From assembly GCA_021784995.1 (NCBI GenBank), contig JAJYHA010000400.1, positions 1-7,783 of the forward strand: a DNA stretch of 7,783 nt, written 5' to 3'. Positions 1 through 5,513 of this stretch are shown in pieces. Both the position numbers and the translations under genes were made by a program. Origin of the DNA: Myxococcales bacterium (lineage in GTDB: Bacteria > Myxococcota > Myxococcia > Myxococcales > Anaeromyxobacteraceae). A model generated the notes under the pieces. The model made no database searches and was not told where the DNA came from. It was given only the letters and a program-made list of their open reading frames with translations. Position 1 is the stretch's first letter, and the number at the start of each line of letters is the position of its first letter.

Positions 1-1
1 G

Positions 2-892
2 CTGGCGGTCCTCGCCCGCGCGGCGGGCGCCATCGCGGCCTTCGCCACCGGGACCGCCCCCCGCCTCGCCGGTCCGGGGCCGGCGCGGGTCCTCCCCGAG
101 GCGCTCGCCGCGGTGGCGCACCCGGAGGCGCTCGGCGCGACCGCGCGGCTCCTGGCGCTGCTCGCGCCCTACCTGGAGCCGCTCTTCCCGGCCGACCTCT
201 CGCGGCTCGGCGTGTCGGCCGCCCACCGGCTCGGCCCGCAGCGCGCCCCCGAGGTCCTGGCCCTCCTCGAGGACGTGCAGCGCGCGCTGGGCACCCGCCC
301 GTGCGCGGCCTTCCTGGGAGAGGCGCCGGGGCTCGCCGTCGCGGTCGAGAACACCACGCCGCCCTCGCTCGTCCTCGCCGCGGCGGTGGCGGAGCTGCCC
401 GGCCCGGAGCGGCGCTTCCTGCTGGCCCGCTCGCTGGCGCTCGTCGACCTGGGCTGGGCGCTGGCCGGCAAGTTCGCGCCGCGCGACGTGAGCATCGCGT
501 GCGAGCTGGCGTGCCGCCTCGGCGGCCAGGAGCCGGCCGCGCCGGCGCTGCCGGGGAGCCGGGCCCGGCCCTTCTTGGAGGCGCTCGCGCACGGCGTGCC
601 GGCGGCCGTCCGCGTGCGCGTCGACGCGCTGGCCGAGCGCGCGGTGCGCGAGCTGCCCGCGCTCGACCCCCAGCGCCTCCTGACCGCCCTCCGCCGGACC
701 GCCTGCCGCGTCGCCCTCCTCCACTCCGGCGACCTCCACGCGGCGCTCGCGGCGATGGTGGCCTCGGAGCCGAGGCTCTCGGCCGTCCTGCGCGGGCAGG
801 CGCTGGAGGACCCCGACCTGCGCGATCTGGCCGCCTTCGCGCTGTCCGACGCCTACCTCGACCGCCGCGCCGAGGGGGAGGCCGCGCGCTGA
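2..892 (+). CDS. C-terminal part of a large Ala/Leu-rich helical protein, function unknown (5' end outside window)
   Basis: The reading frame is already open at base 2 and stops with TGA at 890-892, so about 296 residues are visible and the true start lies upstream. The GTG at 113 is an internal codon: the same frame before it codes for equally protein-like sequence with strong G/C bias at third positions. The protein is almost all helix-forming residues (Ala, Leu, Arg, Glu). It has no membrane-length hydrophobic stretch and no metal or nucleotide motif that I can see. A short segment, [20 protein letters not shown] followed by [19 protein letters not shown] (about residues 113-150 of the visible part), resembles what I recall from the C-termini of large TPR-repeat proteins of myxobacteria. 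That link is from memory and uncertain, and no TPR repeats are visible here. The gene is followed by an 82-base gap and then queC on the same strand; nothing shows that they share a function. Confidence 0.7.
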   Translation: MAVLARAAGAIAAFATGTAPRLAGPGPARVLPEALAAVAHPEALGATARLLALLAPYLEPLFPADLSRLGVSAAHRLGPQRAPEVLALLEDVQRALGTRPCAAFLGEAPGLAVAVENTTPPSLVLAAAVAELPGPERRFLLARSLALVDLGWALAGKFAPRDVSIACELACRLGGQEPAAPALPGSRARPFLEALAHGVPAAVRVRVDALAERAVRELPALDPQRLLTALRRTACRVALLHSGDLHAALAAMVASEPRLSAVLRGQALEDPDLRDLAAFALSDAYLDRRAEGEAAR

Positions 893-907
893 CCGGTCCC
901 GGACCGG
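893..907 (+). terminator. Small hairpin directly after the stop codon, possible weak terminator
   Basis: CCGGTCC at 893-899 and GGACCGG at 901-907 are perfect inverted copies around a single base. In RNA this would form about six pairs with a three-base loop. It begins one base after the TGA of the preceding gene. No U-tract follows and it is short, so it could equally be chance in such GC-rich DNA. Confidence 0.22.
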
Positions 908-939
908 CGCGGCGGCACCTCGCCCCGGCACGGTTGCCC

Positions 940-968
940 TTGATGCGCGGCCGCGGGTCCGCCACATT
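940..968 (+). promoter_or_regulatory. Candidate sigma70-type promoter for queC
   Basis: TTGATG at 940-945 (four of six to the -35 consensus) is separated by 17 bases from CACATT at 963-968 (three of six to the -10 consensus, including the A at position 2 and the final T). Transcription would then begin near base 975, which is the GTG start of queC. This would give a leaderless message and fits the lack of a Shine-Dalgarno sequence there. The match is weak and the region is GC-rich, so it is a suggestion only. Confidence 0.25.
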
Positions 969-974
969 GCGCTG

Positions 975-1763
975 GTGACGAAGCGAACCCGGCACCGGCG
1001 CGCCGTCGTCCTCCTCTCGGGCGGCCTCGACTCCTCCACCTGCCTCGCCGTCGCGCGGAGCCAGGGGTTCGAGACGCACGCCCTCTCGGTGAACTACGGC
1101 CAGCGGCACGCGGGCGAGCTGCGGCGCGCGCGCCGCGTGGCACGCGCGCTCGGCGCGGCCGGCCACCGCGTGATCCGGGTCGATCTGTCGGCGTTCGGCG
1201 GCTCGGCGCTGACCGACGGCGCCATCGCCGTGCCCAAGGGTCGCTCGGCGCGCGAGATGGCGTCGGAGATCCCGGCGACCTACGTGCCGGCCCGCAACAC
1301 GGTCCTGCTCGCCCTGGCGCTCGCGCACGCCGAGACGCTGGAGGCGCACGACATCTTCATCGGCGTGAACGCCGTCGACTACTCCGGCTACCCGGACTGC
1401 CGGCCGGCCTTCGTCCGCGCCTTCGAGCGGCTCGCGGCCGTGGCCACCCGCGCCGGCGTGGAGGGGCGCCGCTTCCGGATCCGCGCGCCGCTGCTCCGGC
1501 GCTCCAAGGCCGACATCGTCCGGCTGGGCACGCGCCTCGGCGTCCCGTACGGAATGACGCTCTCCTGCTACGATCCGGTCCGGGGGCGCGCGTGCGGGAG
1601 CTGCGACGCGTGCGAGCTCCGGCGCAGGGGCTTCGCCGAGGCCGGAGTGCCGGATCCCACCCTCTACGCAGGACCACCGGGAGGACGAGCGGAATGGCGC
1701 ACATCAAGCGGGAGTACCCCGGCAGGAAGGCCGACGAGATCTACGCGAAGGTCGACGAGGTGA
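975..1763 (+). CDS. queC: QueC, 7-cyano-7-deazaguanine (preQ0) synthase
   Basis: QueC converts 7-carboxy-7-deazaguanine to preQ0 using ATP and ammonia, the step that makes the nitrile precursor of the tRNA base queuosine; it is cytosolic. The signs are clear: an ATP-pyrophosphatase loop SGGLDSS at residues 15-21, SVNYGQRH at 38-45, TYVPARN at 102-108, VDYSGYPDC at 134-142, and the C-terminal zinc site [16 protein letters not shown] with Cys 198, 207, 210 and 213. The start is GTG at 975; I see no other start in frame nearby and no Shine-Dalgarno sequence. Family members usually end close to the DPTxYA found here at residues 227-232. This frame continues for 30 more residues, rich in Arg, Ser, Thr and Gly, and overlaps the next gene by 70 bases. 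In those 30 codons only 16 third positions are G or C, against 19 of the 22 before them, so the tail is probably not selected protein. No other queuosine gene is in the window. Confidence 0.95.
   Translation: MTKRTRHRRAVVLLSGGLDSSTCLAVARSQGFETHALSVNYGQRHAGELRRARRVARALGAAGHRVIRVDLSAFGGSALTDGAIAVPKGRSAREMASEIPATYVPARNTVLLALALAHAETLEAHDIFIGVNAVDYSGYPDCRPAFVRAFERLAAVATRAGVEGRRFRIRAPLLRRSKADIVRLGTRLGVPYGMTLSCYDPVRGRACGSCDACELRRRGFAEAGVPDPTLYAGPPGGRAEWRTSSGSTPAGRPTRSTRRSTR
1679..1684 (+). promoter_or_regulatory. Shine-Dalgarno site fixing the start of the PHA-granule-type gene
   Basis: GGGAGG at 1679-1684 lies nine bases before the ATG at 1694. It marks that ATG as the start rather than the upstream in-frame ATG at 1592, which lies well inside queC. 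The site is itself inside the queC reading frame, a few codons past the end of the conserved QueC sequence. Confidence 0.75.
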
Positions 1764-1975
1764 TGGAGCGCCTGACGGCGAAGATGGGGCTCAAGTACGA
1801 CAAGAGCCCCGAGCGCCGGAGCGGCAAGGTCTCCAAGATGGGCATCGCCGGCACCTACGTCGCGAGCGACGGCCAGGTCCTCATCGACCTCAGCTTCCCG
1901 ATGCTCATTCCCGGCTCCATGAAGAGGCAGGTGCAGGAGGACATCGAGCGCAGGCTGGACGGGCTCTTCGGCTGA
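1694..1975 (+). CDS. Polyhydroxyalkanoic acid system family protein (PHA_gran_rgn type), 93 residues
   Basis: This small soluble protein begins [20 protein letters not shown] and ends ERRLDGLFG. The layout matches the PHA_gran_rgn family as I know it: an N-terminal MAHI strand, a helix with regularly spaced acidic and hydrophobic residues ([17 protein letters not shown], about residues 18-34), a middle beta region with a glycine-rich turn, and a C-terminal helix ending in a short L-x-x-x-F-G. Members lie near polyhydroxyalkanoate genes in some bacteria and are thought to be granule-associated or regulatory, but the biochemical role is not settled. No PHA synthase, phasin or depolymerase is visible here, so the family name should not be read as proof of PHA storage. 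The charge is mixed, and there is no signal peptide or membrane segment. Its first 70 bases overlap the end of the queC frame, so the two are likely on one message. A run of hairpins starts eight bases after the stop. Confidence 0.8.
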   Translation: MAHIKREYPGRKADEIYAKVDEVMERLTAKMGLKYDKSPERRSGKVSKMGIAGTYVASDGQVLIDLSFPMLIPGSMKRQVQEDIERRLDGLFG

Positions 1976-1982
1976 TCGGGCC

Positions 1983-2029
1983 CTTCCCGGCGTCGCGCCC
2001 GCCGGGAAGCGCCTCGCGGAGCGAGGCGC
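1983..2029 (+). terminator. Two adjacent GC-rich hairpins after the plus-strand genes, likely terminator
   Basis: The first stem pairs 1983-1992 with 2000-2009 (ten perfect pairs, seven-base loop). The second pairs 2009-2017 with 2021-2029 (nine perfect pairs, three-base loop). They abut, sharing base 2009, and start eight bases after the stop of the PHA-granule-type gene. No U-tract follows either, so the usual intrinsic-terminator signature is incomplete. A role in ending transcription or protecting the 3' end is inferred from position and stem strength. Confidence 0.5.
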
Positions 2030-2036
2030 CAAGGGA

Positions 2037-2096
2037 CCCGGCGAGCCGGGGTGGGGCCCCAGCGGCTCCGCCGATGGGGCGGGGCGGCACGCCCCG
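2037..2096. repeat. Two further short hairpins in the convergent gap
   Basis: CCCGGC at 2037-2042 pairs with GCCGGG at 2045-2050, giving a tight stem. CGGGGCG at 2080-2086 pairs with CGCCCCG at 2090-2096 around a three-base loop. Between them is the self-complementary GGGGCCCC at 2053-2060. Being palindromic, they would fold on transcripts from either side. Individually each could arise by chance in this composition. Confidence 0.35.
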
Positions 2097-2107
2097 TGGT
2101 GAAGGGG

Positions 2108-2184
2108 CTAAACGAGGGCGGGGTTCGCGAGCACGAAGTGATCGCGAATCACGAACCCTCGTCGAATCACGAACCCTCGTTTAG
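2108..2184. terminator. Compound inverted repeat over the end of the cytochrome gene, candidate bidirectional terminator
   Basis: The outer arms CTAAACGAGGG (2108-2118) and CCCTCGTTTAG (2174-2184) are perfect complements. The right arm contains the TAA stop of the minus-strand cytochrome gene at 2181-2183. Inside, TTCGCGA (2124-2130) pairs with TCGCGAA (2142-2148), and the enclosed CAC-GAA-GTG (2132-2140) can extend this hairpin after one mismatch. GGGTTCG at 2121-2127 can also pair with CGAACCC at 2152-2158 or 2170-2176, so alternative folds exist. The position between two converging transcription units suggests termination in both directions. No U-tract is present on either strand. Confidence 0.5.
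2145..2180. repeat. Perfect 18-bp tandem direct repeat, two copies
   Basis: CGAATCACGAACCCTCGT occurs at 2145-2162 and again, identical and immediately adjacent, at 2163-2180. Each copy carries a CGAACCC/CCCTCGT sequence complementary to the left arm of the surrounding inverted repeat (2112-2127). With a single copy the whole element would be a simpler long hairpin, so the second copy looks like a slippage duplication inside a terminator. There are only two copies and no spacer, so it is not a CRISPR array. Confidence 0.9.
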
Positions 2185-3368
2185 TGCGAGGGGGCCGGCG
2201 CATCGAGCGCGGCCACGAGGTCGCGCATCTGGTCGCCGGTGAAGGATGGCCAGCGGATGCCCATGTCGCGCATGCGCTCGAGCATGGCGGGCCCGTGCAT
2301 CCACAGCGCCTGCGCGAGCGCCACGGGCGTCGCCTTCCCACGGTACGGCCGGAGCGAGGGCGCGCGGCCCGTCTCGTGGCACCCCGCGCACCCTTTCTCG
2401 CGGAAGACCTCGGCGCCTCGCCGGGGCGAACCCGGGTCGTCCGCGTAACACGCGGAGAAGAGGTACACGATGACGTGCGCCATCTCCTGAGAGGTGAGCG
2501 TGGGCACCGTGATGCCGCGCGCCGCCATGGCCGCGCGCATCCCGGCCACGTGCTTCCACTCCGCGATGGCGACGCCGGTGAACGACGTCACCCAGCCGCG
2601 CCGCCCGAGGTCGGGACCGACGTGGCCGCCCTTGCCGCGGATGGAGTGGCAGAGGATGCACTTGCGATCGCGGAAGATCCTCTCGCCCTCGGCGGGGTCG
2701 CCCGGGTCGAGGAGCTCGGCGTCGCCGGTGGCGGAGAGTGAGCGGATGTAGCTCACGATCTCCACGAGCTCGCGCGCGTCGAGCGACGGCTGCTTCATCC
2801 CGCGGCGCCTCATCTCCTCCATCATCCTCGGCGCGTGATCGAACATGAGCTTCGCCCACACCGCCGGATTCCGGTAGCGCGCCCAGCGCCTGAGGTCGGG
2901 CGCCGTCCTCCCGCCGCCGTCGCCGAGCTCGTGGCAGACGCCGCACCTCTTCTCGCGCAGCAGGCGGCTGCCGACGTCGGGATCGCCCGGTTCGTCCAGC
3001 GCGCGCACGAACGACAGGTAGGCGAAGAGGTCCGCCATCTCGCCCTCGCCGATCGCGACGTGGGGGATGCGCTCCTCCTGCATCTTGCCCCACATGCGCG
3101 GAACGTGGTTCCACATCGCCGCCGCGAGCTCGGAGTCGGTGAGGGCGCCGGCGCGCGTCCGGCCGAGGTCGGGTCCGACCTCGCCGCCGTGGCCCCAGAT
3201 GGCGTGGCAGCGGGCACACGCCTTCGCGATGAAGACCGCCGAGCCCCGCCGCACGTCCCCGCGCGCCACGCCGGTCGCGGCGGGGCCGGAGCCCTCCGCT
3301 CCGGCGGCCCGCGCGACCGAGGCGGCCGCGGCGAAGAGCACGAGCGCCGCCAGGCGCGCGCCCGTCAT
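2181..3368 (-). CDS. Exported tetraheme cytochrome c, four tandem cytochrome domains
   Basis: The protein has 395 residues. An N-terminal Sec-type signal peptide (about residues 1-22, a hydrophobic Leu/Ala core ending near ARA) points to the periplasm; there is no lipobox. Four c-type heme sites follow: CARCH at 51-55, CGVCH at 142-146, CILCH at 237-241 and CAGCH at 327-331, spaced 90-95 residues apart. Each is followed by a [WF]-x-H-x3-M motif (W86/H88/M92, F176/H178/M182, W271/H273/M277, W356/H358/M362), with the Met 31-37 residues after the heme His. That Met is the likely second heme ligand, and a second Met follows four residues later in every repeat. G-P-D-L-G or a variant follows the heme site in the first three domains. 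The ATG at 3368 has GGAGG five bases upstream and overlaps the stop of the NrfD-like gene as ATGA, so translation is coupled. The frame stays open upstream through the NrfD gene, but that part is out-of-frame shadow. Its place at the end of the operon suggests it is the electron acceptor or donor of the complex. Confidence 0.93.
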   Translation of the reverse strand: MTGARLAALVLFAAAASVARAAGAEGSGPAATGVARGDVRRGSAVFIAKACARCHAIWGHGGEVGPDLGRTRAGALTDSELAAAMWNHVPRMWGKMQEERIPHVAIGEGEMADLFAYLSFVRALDEPGDPDVGSRLLREKRCGVCHELGDGGGRTAPDLRRWARYRNPAVWAKLMFDHAPRMMEEMRRRGMKQPSLDARELVEIVSYIRSLSATGDAELLDPGDPAEGERIFRDRKCILCHSIRGKGGHVGPDLGRRGWVTSFTGVAIAEWKHVAGMRAAMAARGITVPTLTSQEMAHVIVYLFSACYADDPGSPRRGAEVFREKGCAGCHETGRAPSLRPYRGKATPVALAQALWMHGPAMLERMRDMGIRWPSFTGDQMRDLVAALDAPAPSH

Positions 3369-4798
3369 GGCGACCTCCGCGCGGCCTCGCCGCCCGCCGG
3401 GAGGTACGACCGCACGCGTTCGACCACCTCGCGCACCGCCGCCTCGCGCCCCTCGCGGATCTCCCAGATGGAGACGATGGGGAAGACCTTGGTGAAGATC
3501 ATGTAGAGCAGCGTGAAGGCCGCGGTGCACCCGGCGAAGATCGACCACTCGACCCACGTCGGCATGTAGTGCGCCTCGGTCCCGGGCAGGCGCGGGTTCG
3601 ACAGCGACGGCACCACGATGGTCCAGCGCTCGAGCCACATGCCGATGACGACCCCGATCGACGCCACCACCGTCCCCTTCACGGTCCGCGTCCTCCGGTT
3701 GGCGAGGATCGCGACCGGCAGGACGAAGCAACACGCCACCATCGTCCAGAAGGCCGGCGCGAACGGCCCCGAGATCTTCGCCCACCACACCGCCATGTGG
3801 ACGGGTTCGCCGCCGTAGAACGTCACGAGGTACTCGGAGAACGTGAAGTAGAACCAGAGCAGCGACATGACGAGGAGCAGGACGCCCAGGTAGTTGAAGT
3901 GGACCTGCTTCAGGTAGTCCTGCAGGCCGTACACCGACCGTATGACCGCCATCGCCAGGATGAGCGCGGCGATGCCCGAGAAGATCGCGCCCGCCACGAA
4001 GTAGGGCCCGAAGATGGCCGAGTGCCACATGGGCTGGATGGTCATCGCGAACACGAACGAGACCACGGTGTGCACCGAGATGGCGATGGGGATGACGATC
4101 ACCGCCAGCACCGCGATGAGGATCTCGAGGATGCGGTGCTGGCGCGGCGTCCCCTGCCAGCCGAGCGCGAGCGCCCTGTAGAAGCGGTGCCGCGCGCCCG
4201 TGGTGCGGTCGCGCAGGATGGCGATGTCCGGGATGAGCGGCAGGAAGAGGTAGACGGTGGAGCCGGTGAGGTAGGTCGAGACGCTGCACACGTCCCACAG
4301 CAGCGGTGACTGCATCCGGCCGTGCTTCAGGATGTTGAGCAGCCGGTCGGGCCGCCCCATGTCGATGAGGATGTTGCCGATGCCGAAGAAGATGACGAGC
4401 ACCGTGATGACCTCGGCCGACCGCGTGATGGCGCGGCGCCACTCGGCGCGGGCGATCCGGAGGATGGCCGAGATGAGCGTCCCGGCGTGCGAGATGCCGA
4501 TGAAGAAGACGAAGTTCGTGATGTAGATGCCCCAGTAGCTGGGGCGATCGAGGCCGGTGACGCCGAGACCCGAGCGGAACTGCGTCAGGTAGCCGGCGAC
4601 GCCCCAGGCCGTGAAGCATGCGAGCACCGCGGCGGCGGCCCAGAAGCGCCACGTCGTCGTGAACACCGGCCGGAGGAGCGCCTCGTCGTCGCCGCCGTGG
4701 TCGTGCGGTGCCGGCGCGACGGCTCGCTCGTGCGGTGATGGCGTGCCGGCGTGCGCCGGCGCCGTGGTCGCCAGGAGATCGTGCGCGCGGACGTTCAT
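3365..4798 (-). CDS. NrfD/PsrC-family quinone-binding membrane subunit, ActC/QrcD-like
   Basis: The 477-residue integral membrane protein has about ten hydrophobic helices (near residues 50-70, 88-112, 128-147, 168-188, 224-252, 261-288, 302-325, 345-365, 372-395 and 416-440). Ten suits the long ActC/QrcD type better than the eight-helix PsrC type. Recognisable blocks are SHAGTLISAILRI (103-115), RSAEVITVLV (126-135), IDMGRP (145-150), SVHTVVSFVFAM (241-252), FGPYFVAGAIFSGIA (263-277) and WFYFTFSEYLVTFYG (315-329). The VHTVVSF and PYFVAGAIFSG blocks are, as I know the family, typical of alternative complex III ActC. Such proteins bind (mena)quinol at the membrane face and pass electrons to an attached iron-sulfur subunit, possibly moving protons. 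The His/Asp-rich first 40 residues are an extra-membrane tail. The ATG at 4798 has GGGAGG close upstream and overlaps the preceding gene's stop as ATGA; the 51 in-frame codons before it are shadow of the ferredoxin gene. Confidence 0.93.
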   Translation of the reverse strand: MNVRAHDLLATTAPAHAGTPSPHERAVAPAPHDHGGDDEALLRPVFTTTWRFWAAAAVLACFTAWGVAGYLTQFRSGLGVTGLDRPSYWGIYITNFVFFIGISHAGTLISAILRIARAEWRRAITRSAEVITVLVIFFGIGNILIDMGRPDRLLNILKHGRMQSPLLWDVCSVSTYLTGSTVYLFLPLIPDIAILRDRTTGARHRFYRALALGWQGTPRQHRILEILIAVLAVIVIPIAISVHTVVSFVFAMTIQPMWHSAIFGPYFVAGAIFSGIAALILAMAVIRSVYGLQDYLKQVHFNYLGVLLLVMSLLWFYFTFSEYLVTFYGGEPVHMAVWWAKISGPFAPAFWTMVACCFVLPVAILANRRTRTVKGTVVASIGVVIGMWLERWTIVVPSLSNPRLPGTEAHYMPTWVEWSIFAGCTAAFTLLYMIFTKVFPIVSIWEIREGREAAVREVVERVRSYLPAGGEAARRSP

Positions 4799-5499
4799 GC
4801 CCCCTCCCGCAGGTAGTGGACCTTCGGCTCCGTGCCGAGATCCTCGAGCAGCCGGAAGACGCGCGGGGAGCGCGCCTGCCGCGCCACCTCGCTGTCGGGG
4901 TCGTCGAGGTCGCCGAAGGCGATGGCCTGGGCCGGGCACGCCTCGGCGCACGCCGGCACGTACTCCCCCGGATCGAGGTCGCGCCCCTCGGCCGCGGCTC
5001 GGTCACGCGCCCTCTGCAGGCGGTGATGGCAGAACGTGCACTTCTCCACCACGCCCTTGGGGCGCACCGACACGTCCGGGTTGAGCGCCTGGCCGAGGTC
5101 CCCCGGCCAGCTGGGCGGATACCAGTTGAAGTAGCGCAGCGTGTATGGGCAGGCGGTGGTGCAGTACCGGCACCCGATGCACCGCGCGTACACCTGCGCC
5201 ACGATGCCGTCCGCGCCTCGGGTCGTCGCGCCCACCGGGCAGACCTTGATGCACGGCGGGTGATCGCACTGCATGCAGGGCCGCGGCAGGAGCCGCAGCT
5301 TCACGCGCGGGAACTCCCCCTCCAGGTACGGCACCATCTCCATCCAGCGGATGGAGCGCCCCTGCGCGGCGGCCTCGGGCGTGGGCGGCGGGACGTTGTT
5401 CTCCACCTGGCACGCGGTGCCGCAGGCCTGGCAGGCCGTGCAGCGGTCGAGGTCGATGACCATGCCCCAGCGGTGGTTCGTCTCGCGACGCTCGTTCAT
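4795..5499 (-). CDS. Ferredoxin-like subunit with four [4Fe-4S] sites (ActB C-terminal / QrcC / PsrB type)
   Basis: The 234-residue protein carries sixteen cysteines in four groups: C20/C23/C26/C30, C75/C78/C83/C87, C107/C110/C113/C117 and C154/C157/C184/C188. In this family the groups are shared between clusters in pairs, giving four [4Fe-4S] centres that form an electron wire. The first motif DRCTACQACGTACQ is followed by VENN, as usual in DMSO-reductase-type beta subunits; MEMVPYLEGEFP and the FNWYPPSWP stretch resemble ActB/QrcC-type members. It should carry electrons between the NrfD-like quinone subunit and the molybdopterin-family subunit or the cytochrome. No Tat signal is seen at the start, so export would have to be as a partner of the large subunit, which is usual for the family. 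The ATG at 5499 has GAGG eight bases upstream, overlapping the TGA of the large subunit gene. An upstream in-frame ATG at 5568 would extend the protein into that gene and is less likely. The stop overlaps the NrfD-like start by four bases. Confidence 0.94.
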   Translation of the reverse strand: MNERRETNHRWGMVIDLDRCTACQACGTACQVENNVPPPTPEAAAQGRSIRWMEMVPYLEGEFPRVKLRLLPRPCMQCDHPPCIKVCPVGATTRGADGIVAQVYARCIGCRYCTTACPYTLRYFNWYPPSWPGDLGQALNPDVSVRPKGVVEKCTFCHHRLQRARDRAAAEGRDLDPGEYVPACAEACPAQAIAFGDLDDPDSEVARQARSPRVFRLLEDLGTEPKVHYLREGA

Positions 5500-5507
5500 G
5501 GCGCGCG

Positions 5508-5513
5508 CCTCAC
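5508..5513 (-). promoter_or_regulatory. Ribosome-binding site overlapping the stop codon of the large subunit gene
   Basis: On the minus strand the sequence reads GTGAGG, with the TGA stop of the large subunit gene (5512-5510) lying inside the Shine-Dalgarno core GAGG (5511-5508). Eight bases then lead to the ATG at 5499. This favours reinitiation by ribosomes ending the previous gene and supports ATG 5499 as the start. Confidence 0.6.

Noticed and set aside
301..978. 225-residue plus-strand frame overlapping the first gene and the queC upstream region
   Set aside because: Composition is almost entirely Arg, Gly, Ala and Pro with no motif, as expected of the +1/+2 frame of a GC-rich gene.
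2145..2180. CRISPR-like repeat
   Set aside because: Only two copies exist, directly adjacent with no spacer, and they form part of an inverted repeat at a gene end.
2051..2242. Small plus-strand frame of 63 residues across the convergent gap
   Set aside because: It covers hairpins and the tandem repeat, runs into the cytochrome gene antisense, and lacks a ribosome-binding site or protein-like composition.
3569..4738. Long plus-strand frames opposite the NrfD-like gene
   Set aside because: They are rich in Arg, His, Asp and Glu without domains and mirror the codon bias of the gene on the other strand. The minus-strand protein has clear membrane helices and family motifs.
3369..5006. Long open frame continuous with the cytochrome gene, suggesting a 941-residue fusion protein
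   Set aside because: Before the ATG at 3368 the frame is Arg/His/Pro/Ala-rich and runs out of phase across the convincing NrfD-like gene. The cytochrome has its own signal peptide and ribosome-binding site at 3368.
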